This document shows positions 18,551-26,730 of a DNA stretch of 35,910 nt, piece by piece. The position numbers were made by a program, and so were the translations under genes. The stretch covers positions 1 through 35,910 of the forward strand of contig WBTZ01000043.1 of the NCBI GenBank assembly GCA_009026175.1, given 5' to 3'. Under the pieces are notes generated by a model. That model did not search any database. It saw only the letters and a list, made by a program, of their open reading frames with translations, and had not been told where the DNA came from. Position 1 is the stretch's first letter, and the number at the start of each line of letters is the position of its first letter. This DNA is from Zoogloea sp. GTDB lineage: Bacteria; Pseudomonadota; Gammaproteobacteria; Burkholderiales; Rhodocyclaceae.

Positions 18551-19542
18551 CATCCGAAGAAGCGCGTCCGGGCCTCTTCGGGCACCGCCATGCCGGTGGC
18601 CGACGCCCGCTTGAGCAATTCCCAGTAATAGCGGTAGGAGGCCCGGTCGTGCAGCTTGCCTGCATGCTGGATCGGCCCCCAGTGGGCGTCCTGGGCGGCG
18701 ATGAGGATGTTCGAGGCGTCCTCGACTTCCGAAAAGTCAGGGCGCATGGCTTCGACGATCGGCACGATCTGGTTGGGGTGGATGCTCCACATGCGGAGAT
18801 AGCCGAACTCCCTGCGGGCCCGCTCGGCATCGCGGCGGATGTAGTCGATGTCCTTGAGCTCGGTGGTGACGTTGTGGGAGGGCACGACGCCATTGGCGAG
18901 GGCCGCGGCCGCGATGTCGCACTTGGCGCGGACGACCAGCGGATGCTCGAACTGGCCGGGGCTGCGCATTGCCGATCCTGGGATGGCGCCGTGGTGGCCG
19001 CTGACAAAATCCATCAGGCCGAAATCGAGGGATTCGACCCGGTCCAGGGCCGCGATCTCCCATGCATCCCGCAGGGCGCCGTGGGTTTCGATGAGTACGT
19101 GGACCGGGATCTGGCGCTCGATGCCATGTTTTTCCTCGGCGCAGCGGATGGCCTCGATCTGGAGTGCGGCATCGGCTGCGCTGCGCGGCTTGGGGATGGT
19201 CAGGAAGGCGAGGCGCCGGCCGGCCTGGCTGACCAGGATCTCCACATCCTGTTCCCAGTGGGGATGGGTGATGTCGTGGATGCGCGCGCCGACTCGGCCG
19301 AAGCGGTTGTCGCCGGACATGACCACGGCAGCGGCCATCGCGGCGTGCTCCGCTTCAGCGCCCGCGCGGGCTCCGTCCTCGCAGTCGCAGGTGATGTCGA
19401 AGACCGGCCCCAGTTCGTGCTGGACGGCCAGGGCCTTGCGCATCAGTTTTTCGCTGCCGGCGTAATGGTCGACGGCGGGCAGGATGGGGAAGGGCTTCTC
19501 GCCCTGGAAGAGGATCTTTTCGGGGTGCGGCAGGGGAGGCAT
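18550..19542 (-). CDS. HpcH/HpaI aldolase / citrate lyase beta-like CoA-ester lyase
   Basis: The 330-aa TIM-barrel lyase has the family motifs CDCEDGA (52-58, with metal/acid residues E55 and D56), R87 in GARIHD, TIPKPRS (115-121), E152 in LIETHGAL and D178 in LDFGLMDFVSGHHGAIPG. Relatives cleave or form malyl-, citramalyl- or citryl-CoA. No CitD or CitF subunit gene is adjacent, so it is not part of a classical citrate lyase complex. It lies after mdh on the same strand, but a strong terminator intervenes. That setting suggests a link with C4-acid or acyl-CoA metabolism. The exact substrate is open. Confidence 0.9.
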   Translation of the reverse strand: MPPLPHPEKILFQGEKPFPILPAVDHYAGSEKLMRKALAVQHELGPVFDITCDCEDGARAGAEAEHAAMAAAVVMSGDNRFGRVGARIHDITHPHWEQDVEILVSQAGRRLAFLTIPKPRSAADAALQIEAIRCAEEKHGIERQIPVHVLIETHGALRDAWEIAALDRVESLDFGLMDFVSGHHGAIPGSAMRSPGQFEHPLVVRAKCDIAAAALANGVVPSHNVTTELKDIDYIRRDAERARREFGYLRMWSIHPNQIVPIVEAMRPDFSEVEDASNILIAAQDAHWGPIQHAGKLHDRASYRYYWELLKRASATGMAVPEEARTRFFG

Positions 19543-19595
19543 GGTGCGGACGGCTGGAATGTAGGGTCGTGCGAGAGTAACAAAAAGGACGGCAT

Positions 19596-19626
19596 AAAAA
19601 AACGCGGGGGCGTTTCCGCCCCCGCG
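19596..19626 (-). terminator. Intrinsic terminator of mdh
   Basis: A perfect 10-bp stem (CGCGGGGGCG / CGCCCCCGCG) with a 4-base loop is followed on the minus strand by seven T. It lies 30 bases past the mdh stop codon and separates mdh from the downstream lyase gene. Confidence 0.95.
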
Positions 19627-19656
19627 CTGGATCGATGAGGCTGACGCCCCGCCTGA

Positions 19657-20649
19657 TCAGGCCAGCAGGTCTTTCACGCCGTCGCGCTCTTCCAGCAGCT
19701 CATTGAGCGTGTGGGTCATGCGTTCGCGGGAGAACTGATCGATTTCCAGGCCCTGGACGATCTTGTACTCGCCGTTTTCGGTGGTGACCGGGAAGCCGTA
19801 GATGATGCCTTCGGGGATGCCGTAGGAACCGTCGGACGGGATGCCCATGGTGACCCATTCGCCATTGGAGCCCAGCACCCAGTCACGGATGTGGTCGATG
19901 GCGGCATTGGCGGCGGAAGCGGCGGAGGACAGGCCGCGGGCTTCGATGATGGCTGCGCCACGCTTGCCGACGGTCGGCAGGAACACGTCGCGGTTCCAGG
20001 CTTCGTCGTTCACCAGCGCCGGCACCTTGTCGCCGTTGGAGGTGGTGAAGCGGTAGTCGGCGTACATCGTGGGGGAGTGGTTGCCCCAGACGACCAGGTT
20101 CTTCAGGCTGGACACTTCACGGCCGGTCTTGCCAGCGAGCTGGGACAGGGCGCGGTTGTGGTCGAGGCGCAGCATGCCGGTGAAGTTCTTGGCGCTGACG
20201 CGGCCGTACTTGACGGCGATTTCCTTGGCAATGTAGGCGTTGGTGTTGCAGGGGTTGCCGACCACCAGCACCTTGACGTCCGGAGCGGCATGCTGGCCGA
20301 TGGCAGCGCCCTGCACGGTGAAGATCTTGGCGTTTTCGGTCAGCAGGTCCTTGCGCTCCATGCCGGGGCCGCGGGGACGGGCGCCAACCAGCAGGCAGAC
20401 CTGAGCGTCCTTGAAGGCGACATTGGGGTCGTCGGTGGCGATCATGCCGGCCAGCAGCGGGAAGGCACAGTCTTCCAGCTCCATCATCACGCCCTTGACG
20501 GCCTTCTGGGCCTGGGGGAGGTCGAGCAGTTGAAGGATGACGGGCTGATCCTTGCCCAGCATTTCGCCACTGGCGATGCGGAACAGGAGGCTGTAGCCGA
20601 TCTGACCGGCAGCGCCGGTTACTGCGACACGAACGGGGGCTTTTGCCAT
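19657..20649 (-). CDS. mdh: Malate dehydrogenase (NAD-dependent)
   Basis: The TCA enzyme interconverts malate and oxaloacetate. The 330-aa sequence has the dinucleotide motif [12 protein letters not shown] (11-22), substrate arginines R93 and R99 around [15 protein letters not shown]161 and D163 in MLRLDHNRA and the catalytic H191 in WGNHSP. It is of the longer LDH-like-fold type common in betaproteobacteria. GGGAG lies 11 bases before the ATG. It diverges from the GntR-type gene across a 224-bp gap with a palindromic operator candidate, and has its own terminator. Confidence 0.98.
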   Translation of the reverse strand: MAKAPVRVAVTGAAGQIGYSLLFRIASGEMLGKDQPVILQLLDLPQAQKAVKGVMMELEDCAFPLLAGMIATDDPNVAFKDAQVCLLVGARPRGPGMERKDLLTENAKIFTVQGAAIGQHAAPDVKVLVVGNPCNTNAYIAKEIAVKYGRVSAKNFTGMLRLDHNRALSQLAGKTGREVSSLKNLVVWGNHSPTMYADYRFTTSNGDKVPALVNDEAWNRDVFLPTVGKRGAAIIEARGLSSAASAANAAIDHIRDWVLGSNGEWVTMGIPSDGSYGIPEGIIYGFPVTTENGEYKIVQGLEIDQFSRERMTHTLNELLEERDGVKDLLA

Positions 20650-20801
20650 TATTGAGACTCCCTCTCAGAAAGAAGTGTTATGGACTCGTTGCTGCTGTCT
20701 CGCGCCGCCTTCACGCCGCCGCGATAGGATTCGTTGCTGGGATCAGTGTCTGATCGGTCAACAGCCGAATCGTAGGAGTATTTCCGGGGACTGTCAATTT
20801 C

Positions 20802-20835
20802 CATGTTATATGTCTTATATAAGACAAAAGACATG
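20802..20835. promoter_or_regulatory. Palindromic operator candidate between mdh and gntR
   Basis: TGTCTTATATAAGACA (20811-20826) is a perfect 16-bp palindrome. It is centred in a wider 34-bp imperfect inverted repeat that begins CATGT and ends ACATG; 14 of 17 base pairs match. Sites of the form GT-n-TA-n-AC centred on A/T are typical for GntR proteins of the HutC branch. The position between mdh and the regulator gene suggests autoregulation and control of mdh. The remaining bases of the 224-bp gap show no gene. Confidence 0.65.
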
Positions 20836-20873
20836 CCATAGACTGGTCTGGAAAAGTGTGATTCAATAGAACG

Positions 20874-21602
20874 ATGCGACCCGAATCGCCCACCTTCAGT
20901 CCCCTGTATCGTCAGATCAAGAATCTGATGCTGAATGCCTTGGAGTCCGCCGAGTGGCGGCCAGGACAGGCCATTCCCAGTGAACAGGAACTCGCGCTGC
21001 GCTTCAATGTAAGCCAGGGTACCGTCCGCAAGGCCATCGACGAGATGGCGGCTGAAAATCTGCTCGTGCGCAAGCAGGGCAAGGGCACCTATGTGGCATC
21101 CCACAATGACCCTCGGGCGCTCTTCAGATTCCTGCGTCTGGTGCCAATGGACGGCGATCTGGCGCACCCCCAGAGCGTACCGCTTGATTGCTGGAAGGCC
21201 AAGGCCGGCAACGAGGCGGCGCGGATGCTCGGCATCGAGCTGGGGGCGCCGGTGACCATTCTGCGTCGTCTTCTCAAGTTTTCAGGCAAGCCCGTGGTGA
21301 TCGACGAGATCTACCTGCCGGGGGAAATCTTCCATGGGCTCACCATGGAGGTCCTCCAGAGCGGCCACGGCTCCCTCTACAGTCTCTTTGAAACCCGTTT
21401 CGGGGTTCGCATGATTCGTGCGGAGGAGCGCATACGCGCTGTGGCTGCAGATCGCATGACCAGTGAAACCCTTGGCGTCTCCGAAGGTACTCCATTGTTG
21501 TCGGTGGAGCGGGTGACTTATACCTACGGCGACAAGCCGGTGGAGTGGCGGCGGGGGCTTTATTCGACTGCGGAGCACTACTATCTCAATGAATTGAATT
21601 GA
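20874..21602 (+). CDS. GntR-family (HutC/UTRA type) transcriptional regulator of the TCA gene block
   Basis: The 242-aa protein has an N-terminal winged helix (about 10-75: SPLYRQIKNLM, PGQAIPSEQELALRFNVSQGTVRKAIDEM, RKQGKGTYV) and a C-terminal UTRA effector domain (about 95-236, ending in WRRGLYSTAEHYYLN). Such regulators bind short palindromes and respond to a small metabolite. It lies directly upstream of sdhC, on the same strand, and diverges from mdh. Likely targets are therefore mdh, itself and possibly the sdh operon; the ligand cannot be read from the sequence. Confidence 0.92.
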   Translation: MRPESPTFSPLYRQIKNLMLNALESAEWRPGQAIPSEQELALRFNVSQGTVRKAIDEMAAENLLVRKQGKGTYVASHNDPRALFRFLRLVPMDGDLAHPQSVPLDCWKAKAGNEAARMLGIELGAPVTILRRLLKFSGKPVVIDEIYLPGEIFHGLTMEVLQSGHGSLYSLFETRFGVRMIRAEERIRAVAADRMTSETLGVSEGTPLLSVERVTYTYGDKPVEWRRGLYSTAEHYYLNELN

Positions 21603-21630
21603 GGTTTTCAAGTTGGCAGGAGGGCCCGGC

Positions 21631-21664
21631 CTGTCAGTAGTCGGTAAGGGTATATACTTATAAT
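21631..21664 (+). promoter_or_regulatory. Probable promoter of the sdh operon
   Basis: CTGTCA (21631-21636) and TATACT (21653-21658) are 16 bp apart, matching four and five of six consensus bases. A perfect TATAAT follows at 21659-21664 and could serve as an alternative -10, without a good -35. The AT-rich stretch stands out from the GC-rich surroundings. Confidence 0.5.
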
Positions 21665-21682
21665 TTTGTTGTGTGGGAAAAG

Positions 21683-21701
21683 TGCGGCCTATTTGGCCGC
21701 A
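21683..21701 (+). promoter_or_regulatory. Stem-loop in the sdhC leader
   Basis: TGCGGCC and GGCCGCA form a perfect 7-bp stem with loop TATTT. It ends 19 bases before the sdhC ATG and eight before the GAGGG Shine-Dalgarno. It may affect translation or stability of the sdh mRNA; no T-run follows, so it is not a terminator. Confidence 0.4.
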
Positions 21702-21720
21702 ATTGCTAGAGGGAAAATCT

Positions 21721-22110
21721 ATGACAGAGGTGACTTTGAAGAAACAGCGCCCGAAGCATCTGGCGCTGAACGAGATCAGGCTTCCGTTGCCCGGGAAGGT
21801 CTCGATCCTGCACCGGGTGAGTGGTTCCGGTCTTTTCCTGATGCTGCCGGTTCTGCTGGCCCTGTTTGGTGCGAGCGTCGGCTCACCCGAGTCTTATGCA
21901 GTCTTTCGTGAGTTCGTCGGCAACATCTTCGTGAAGCTGCTGCTCGTGGGCCTGCTGTGGGCTTACCTGCATCATTTCTGTGCAGGCATCCGCTTCCTGC
22001 TGCTGGACGTTCATGTCGGTGTCGATAAGGAATCCGCCGTCAAGAGCGCCCGTCTCGTGCTGATCGTCAGCCTCACCCTCACTGCTCTTCTGGTGGCCAA
22101 ACTATGGTAA
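21721..22110 (+). CDS. sdhC: Succinate dehydrogenase cytochrome b556 subunit
   Basis: The 129-aa membrane anchor of complex II has three hydrophobic segments (about 35-52, 68-92, 108-127). The quinone-site motif SILHRVSG lies at 28-35 and the heme ligand is H85 in HFCAGIRFLLLD. The frame is open to a GTG at 21673. I chose ATG 21721 because GAGGG lies seven bases upstream and MTEVTLKKQRPKHLALNEIRLP-type N-termini fit the family. It overlaps sdhD by seven bases. Confidence 0.96.
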   Translation: MTEVTLKKQRPKHLALNEIRLPLPGKVSILHRVSGSGLFLMLPVLLALFGASVGSPESYAVFREFVGNIFVKLLLVGLLWAYLHHFCAGIRFLLLDVHVGVDKESAVKSARLVLIVSLTLTALLVAKLW

Positions 22111-22451
22111 AGCCCATCATTGTCGGCGCCCACTACGGTTTCCGCGACTGGCTCGCCCAGCGCGTCACTGCCGTTGTGATGGCCCTGTATACCCTCGTCT
22201 TTGCTGCTTACGCCCTGTCCATGCCGGATGGCTCCTTCGAGAGCTGGCGCGGTGTCTTCAGTGGCGGCTTCATGAAGTTCGCGACCTTCCTGTTCTTCAT
22301 GTCCCTGTTCTTTCACGCCTGGATCGGCGTGCGGGACATCTTCATGGACTACATCAAGCCGGTCGGCATCCGCCTGACCCTGCATTCGGTCGTCGCCCTT
22401 CTGCTCATCGGCTATGCCGGCTGGGCTGCTCAGATTCTGTGGAGGCTGTAA
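22104..22451 (+). CDS. sdhD: Succinate dehydrogenase membrane anchor subunit
   Basis: The 115-aa protein has three membrane helices. The heme ligand H71 in HAWIGVRDIF and the quinone-site pair D82-Y83 in MDY match E. coli numbering. Together with SdhC it binds heme b and ubiquinone. The ATG lies inside the sdhC 3' end, and the stop codon is directly followed by the sdhA GTG, so the subunits are tightly coupled in translation. Confidence 0.96.
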   Translation: MVKPIIVGAHYGFRDWLAQRVTAVVMALYTLVFAAYALSMPDGSFESWRGVFSGGFMKFATFLFFMSLFFHAWIGVRDIFMDYIKPVGIRLTLHSVVALLLIGYAGWAAQILWRL

Positions 22452-24245
22452 GTGAAAGTCGCTAAGCATACCTTTGATGCGGTAATCGTCGGCGCCGGCG
22501 GCGCTGGCCTGCGGGCGGCCCTGCAGCTTTCCGAAGCCGGTCTCAAGACCGCGGTCCTGACCAAGGTGTTCCCGACCCGCTCCCACACCGTGGCGGCGCA
22601 GGGCGGCGTGGCGGCCTCGCTGGGCAACTCCACCGAGGACAACTGGCACTGGCACATGTACGACACCGTCAAGGGGTCCGACTGGCTGGGCGACCAGGAC
22701 GCGATCGAGTTCATGGTCAAGAAGGCCAATGAAGTCGTCGTCGAGCTCGAGCACTACGGCATGCCCTTCGACCGTACCGATAACGGCAAGATCTACCAGC
22801 GTCCGTTCGGTGGTCACTCCCAGAATTACGGCCAGACCCCGGTGTCCCGCTCCTGTGCGGCTGCCGACCGTACCGGCCACGCCATGCTGCACGCCCTGTA
22901 CCAGCGCAACGTCCGCGCCAACACCCAGTTCTTCGTGGAATGGATGGCGATGGACCTGATCCGCAATGCGGATGGCGATGTGCTCGGCGTGACCGCGATG
23001 GAAATGGAGACCGGCGAGGTCTCGATCTTCCACGCCAAGGCCACCATCTTCGCGACCGGCGGTGCCGGCCGTATCTACTACAGCTCCACCAACGCCTTCA
23101 TCAACACCGGTGACGGTGTCGGCATGGCGGCGCGTGCCGGCATTCCGCTGGAAGACATGGAGTTCTGGCAGTTCCACCCGACCGGTGTGGCCGGCGCGGG
23201 CGTGCTGATCACCGAAGGCGTGCGCGGCGAGGGCGGCATTCTCCGCAATGCCTCCGGCGAGCGTTTCATGGAGCGCTATGCGCCCAACCTGAAGGATCTG
23301 GCCTCCCGCGACGTGGTGTCCCGCTCCATGGTGACCGAGATCAACGAAGGCCGCGGCTGCGGTTCCGAGAAGGATCACGTCCTGCTCGACATCACCCACC
23401 TCTCGCCCGAGACCATCAACAAGCGTCTGCCGGGCATCCGCGAGATCTCGATCCAGTTCGCCGGTGTCGACCCCATCAAGGCGCCGATCCCGGTCGTGCC
23501 GACCTGCCACTACCAGATGGGCGGTATTCCGACCAACTACAAGGGCCAGGTCGTTGTGCCGAAGGACGGCAATTCGAACGTCCCCGTGGCGGGCTTCTAT
23601 GCCGCTGGCGAATGTGCCTGCGCCTCCGTGCACGGCGCCAACCGCCTCGGCACCAATTCGCTGCTCGACCTGCTGGTGTTCGGCAAGGCCGCCGGTGAAA
23701 CCGTGGTGAACGACTTCAGGTCCGGCCAGCTCACGCTCAAGCCGCTGCCGGAGAACGCCGCCGACGTGTCGCTGGCCCGTATCGCCCGCCTGGAAACCCA
23801 GACCAATGGCGAGGACGTGCATGAGGTTCGCCTGGCCATGCAGCGCACCATGCAGAAGCACGCCGGTGTGTTCCGCTTCGCCGACATCCTCAAGGAAGGC
23901 GTCACCAAGATCCTCGAGGTCGCCGAGCGCGCCAAGACCACCCAGATCAAGGACAAGTCCAAGGTCTGGAACACCGCCCGCACCGAGGCCCTGGAGCTGG
24001 ACAACCTGATCGAGGTCGCCAAGGCCACCATGATCTCCGCCGAGGCCCGCAAGGAATCCCGCGGTGCCCACGTGCGTGACGATGCGATCGACTGCGCCGA
24101 GACCCCCAACGGCCGCGACGACAAGAACTGGCTCAAGCACACGCTGTGGTACAGCGAAGGCAACCGTCTTGACTACAAGCCGGTCAACCTGCAGCCGCTG
24201 TCCCCCGATGTCGAGCCGATCGCGCTCGCCAAGCGTACCTACTGA
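22452..24245 (+). CDS. sdhA: Succinate dehydrogenase flavoprotein subunit (GTG start)
   Basis: The 597-aa catalytic subunit oxidises succinate to fumarate. GAGGAG (14-19) starts the FAD-binding fold and H45 in SHTVAAQGG is the covalent FAD site. FHPTG, GEGGILRN, HGANRLGTNSLLD and ESRGAHVRDD are family motifs of the active site and FAD domain. The start is GTG directly after the sdhD stop, with GGAGG about eight bases upstream inside sdhD. Length and motif spacing match proteobacterial SdhA. Confidence 0.99.
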   Translation: MKVAKHTFDAVIVGAGGAGLRAALQLSEAGLKTAVLTKVFPTRSHTVAAQGGVAASLGNSTEDNWHWHMYDTVKGSDWLGDQDAIEFMVKKANEVVVELEHYGMPFDRTDNGKIYQRPFGGHSQNYGQTPVSRSCAAADRTGHAMLHALYQRNVRANTQFFVEWMAMDLIRNADGDVLGVTAMEMETGEVSIFHAKATIFATGGAGRIYYSSTNAFINTGDGVGMAARAGIPLEDMEFWQFHPTGVAGAGVLITEGVRGEGGILRNASGERFMERYAPNLKDLASRDVVSRSMVTEINEGRGCGSEKDHVLLDITHLSPETINKRLPGIREISIQFAGVDPIKAPIPVVPTCHYQMGGIPTNYKGQVVVPKDGNSNVPVAGFYAAGECACASVHGANRLGTNSLLDLLVFGKAAGETVVNDFRSGQLTLKPLPENAADVSLARIARLETQTNGEDVHEVRLAMQRTMQKHAGVFRFADILKEGVTKILEVAERAKTTQIKDKSKVWNTARTEALELDNLIEVAKATMISAEARKESRGAHVRDDAIDCAETPNGRDDKNWLKHTLWYSEGNRLDYKPVNLQPLSPDVEPIALAKRTY

Positions 24246-24264
24246 GCGTTCCGGAGAATAGAAC

Positions 24265-24978
24265 ATGAGCAGCAAGCGAACCGTACAGTTCAAGATTTAC
24301 CGCTACGATCCGGACAAGGACGACAAGCCCTACATGCAGGACATCTCCGTCGAGCTCGAAGAGTCCGACAAGAAGCTGCTGGACGCGCTGGTGCGTCTCA
24401 AGGCCAAGGACGACACCCTGTCCTTCCGCCGGTCCTGCCGCGAAGGTGTGTGTGGCTCCGACGCCATGAACATCAATGGCAAGAATGGCCTGGCCTGCCT
24501 GACCGCCATGGAGAACCTGGCCCAGCCGATCACCATCCGTCCGCTGCCCGGCCTGCCGGTCATCCGCGACGTGATCGTCGACATGACCCAGTTCTTCAAG
24601 CAGTACCACTCGATCAAGCCGTACCTGGTCAACAACGACCCGGCGCCGGAGCGTGAGCGCCTGCAGAGCCCGGAAGACCGTGAAGAGCTGAACGGCCTTT
24701 ACGAGTGCATCCTGTGCGCCTGCTGCTCCACCAGCTGCCCGTCGTTCTGGTGGAACCCGGACAAGTTCGTCGGCCCGGCCGGCCTGCTCGCCGCTTACCG
24801 CTTCCTCGCGGACACCCGCGACCAGGCCACCAGCGAGCGCCTGGACAATCTTGAAGATCCGTACCGTCTGTTCCGCTGTCACTCGATCATGAACTGCGTC
24901 GATGTCTGCCCGAAGGGTCTCAACCCGACCAAGGCCATCGGCAAGATCAAGGACATGATGGTTCGTCGCGCCGTATGA
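24265..24978 (+). CDS. sdhB: Succinate dehydrogenase iron-sulfur subunit
   Basis: The 237-aa electron-transfer subunit has a [2Fe-2S] site with C58, C63, D66 and C78 (CREGVCGSD...NGLAC), where Asp replaces the fourth Cys as in E. coli. The [4Fe-4S] and [3Fe-4S] ligands lie in CILCACCSTSCPSFWW and CHSIMNCVDVCPKGLNP. GGAG lies upstream of the ATG. The stop overlaps the sdhE start (ATGA, 24975-24978). Confidence 0.99.
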   Translation: MSSKRTVQFKIYRYDPDKDDKPYMQDISVELEESDKKLLDALVRLKAKDDTLSFRRSCREGVCGSDAMNINGKNGLACLTAMENLAQPITIRPLPGLPVIRDVIVDMTQFFKQYHSIKPYLVNNDPAPERERLQSPEDREELNGLYECILCACCSTSCPSFWWNPDKFVGPAGLLAAYRFLADTRDQATSERLDNLEDPYRLFRCHSIMNCVDVCPKGLNPTKAIGKIKDMMVRRAV

Positions 24979-25211
24979 CGCTGAACAGGGGACGCGTGCG
25001 CTGGCAGTGCCGTCGGGCTCTTCTCGAGCTCGATCTGGTGTTCGCGCGTTTCCTCGAACGGCACTTTGATCGTCTGACCGACGATCAACTGGCTGATCTG
25101 GATGACCTGCTGATTGTCGAAGACCATGACCTCTGGGCCATGGTCAACGGCAGCCAGCCGGTTGCCAAGGACAGCTGGAAGGAAATGGTCGAGTTGCTAC
25201 GCGAACGCTGA
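24975..25211 (+). CDS. sdhE: FAD assembly factor SdhE (succinate dehydrogenase flavinylation factor)
   Basis: The 78-aa helical protein of the SdhE/YgfY/Sdh5 family promotes covalent FAD attachment to SdhA. It follows sdhB with a four-base overlap. The segment WQCRRALLELDL corresponds to the conserved RGxxE motif, but Gly is replaced by Ala (RALLE); Arg and Glu are retained. The rest (LTDDQLADLDDLLIVEDHDLWAMVNG) fits the family well. It lies between sdhB and gltA, as in many betaproteobacteria. Confidence 0.93.
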   Translation: MTLNRGRVRWQCRRALLELDLVFARFLERHFDRLTDDQLADLDDLLIVEDHDLWAMVNGSQPVAKDSWKEMVELLRER

Positions 25212-25271
25212 CAGACCGGGCAGCCCGACCGCTAGGGAGCTGGAGTTTCAACAGGGAAAAGGGACCAAAAC

Positions 25272-26567
25272 ATGACCACGCAACGCACTGCTGCACTGAA
25301 CGTAGATGGCAAGTCCGTCGAGTTTCCGATCATGTCGGGGACGCACGGCAACGATGTGATCGACATTCGCTCCCTCGGGGGCAAGACCGGTTTGTTCACG
25401 TATGACTCGGGTTTCCTGTCTACCGCCAGCTGCCAGTCCAAGGTCACCTACATCGACGGTGACAAGGGTGAGCTGCTGTACCGCGGCTACCCGATCGAGC
25501 AACTCGCCGAGAACTGCAACTTCCTCGAAGTCACTTATCTGCTGAAGAATGGCGAGCTGCCCAACGCCACCCAGAAGACCGACTTCGAGAGCACCATCAA
25601 GCGTCACACGATGGTTCACGAGCAGCTCTCCAAGTTCTATTCCGGCTTCCGTCGTGACGCCCACCCGATGGCCGTGATGACCGGCGTGGTCGGCGCCCTG
25701 TCCGCCTTCTACCACGATGCGATGGACTTCGCCGACGCCGAACACCGCAACGTCAGCTTCAACCGTCTCGTGGCCAAGATGCCGACCATCGTGGCGATGG
25801 CGTACAAGTACAACACCGGCATGCCGTTCATGTATCCGGACAACGAGCTGGATTACACCGCGAACTTCATGCGCATGATGTTCGGCAACCCGTGCGAGAA
25901 GTACGTGCCGAACCCGGTGTTGGTCCGCGCCCTGGACGTGATCTTCACGCTGCATGCCGATCACGAACAGAACGCCTCCACCTCCACCGTGCGTCTGGCC
26001 GGCTCCTCCGGTGCCAACCCGTTTGCCTGTATCGCTGCCGGCATCGCCTGCCTGTGGGGCCCGGCTCACGGCGGCGCGAACGAAGCCTGCCTGAACATGC
26101 TGGAAGAAATCGGTGACGTGTCCCGCGTGGGTGAGTACATCAACCGCGCCAAGGACAAGAACGACAGCTTCAAGCTGATGGGCTTCGGCCACCGCGTCTA
26201 CAAGAACTTCGACCCGCGCGCCAAGCTGATGCGCAAGGTCTGCTACGACGTGCTGTCCGAACTCGGCCTCGAGAACGACCGCCTCTTCAAGCTGGCCATG
26301 GAGCTCGAAAAGATCGCCCTGGAAGATCAGTACTTCGTCGAGAAGAAGCTCTACCCGAACGTGGACTTCTACTCCGGCATCGTGCAGAAGGCCCTCGGCA
26401 TCCCGACCGACATGTTCACCTGCATCTTCGCCCTGGCGCGCACCGTCGGCTGGATGACCCAGTGGGAAGAAATGATCACCGATCCGGAATACAAGATCGG
26501 TCGTCCCCGTCAGCTGTACATCGGCGCCGCCCGCCGCGACGTCGTACCGCTGGCCCAGCGCGCCTAA
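25272..26567 (+). CDS. gltA: Citrate synthase
   Basis: The enzyme condenses oxaloacetate and acetyl-CoA to citrate. The 431-aa sequence is of the long, E. coli-like type expected to be hexameric and NADH-sensitive. Catalytic residues are H266 ([11 protein letters not shown]), H307 ([14 protein letters not shown]) and D365 (NVDFYSGI); [11 protein letters not shown] is also present. AAGGGA lies nine bases before the ATG. The 60-bp gap after sdhE shows no clear promoter, so it is probably read through from the sdh genes. Confidence 0.99.
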   Translation: MTTQRTAALNVDGKSVEFPIMSGTHGNDVIDIRSLGGKTGLFTYDSGFLSTASCQSKVTYIDGDKGELLYRGYPIEQLAENCNFLEVTYLLKNGELPNATQKTDFESTIKRHTMVHEQLSKFYSGFRRDAHPMAVMTGVVGALSAFYHDAMDFADAEHRNVSFNRLVAKMPTIVAMAYKYNTGMPFMYPDNELDYTANFMRMMFGNPCEKYVPNPVLVRALDVIFTLHADHEQNASTSTVRLAGSSGANPFACIAAGIACLWGPAHGGANEACLNMLEEIGDVSRVGEYINRAKDKNDSFKLMGFGHRVYKNFDPRAKLMRKVCYDVLSELGLENDRLFKLAMELEKIALEDQYFVEKKLYPNVDFYSGIVQKALGIPTDMFTCIFALARTVGWMTQWEEMITDPEYKIGRPRQLYIGAARRDVVPLAQRA

Positions 26568-26606
26568 TATTGCCCGGAGGGGGAGGGGGAAACAGGAGAA
26601 GCGGAT

Positions 26607-26645
26607 GCGGGATGGTCGACGTCTTTGGCCATCCCGCTTCGTTTG
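26607..26645 (+). terminator. Probable terminator after gltA
   Basis: GCGGGATGG and CCATCCCGC form a perfect 9-bp stem with a 13-base loop, followed by TTCGTTTG. The T-tract is interrupted, so termination may be partial. The rest of the 163-bp gltA-odhA gap shows no gene and no strong promoter. Confidence 0.6.
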
Positions 26646-26730
26646 TCCGGAAGAATCTGTAGATCAGGGATTTCTCCCCACCGGATGCAAGCACATCCAA
26701 AAAGACAAGACATAAAACAGGTGGTCGCCC

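Noticed and set aside
21673-21720. GTG start for sdhC 16 codons upstream
   Set aside because: It lacks a ribosome site, the added residues do not resemble SdhC, and the stretch carries the leader hairpin. ATG 21721 has GAGGG at good spacing.
22011-24293. Open frame of about 760 codons on the minus strand opposite sdhA
   Set aside because: It is a GC-driven shadow of sdhA, with no motifs and no Shine-Dalgarno at a plausible start.
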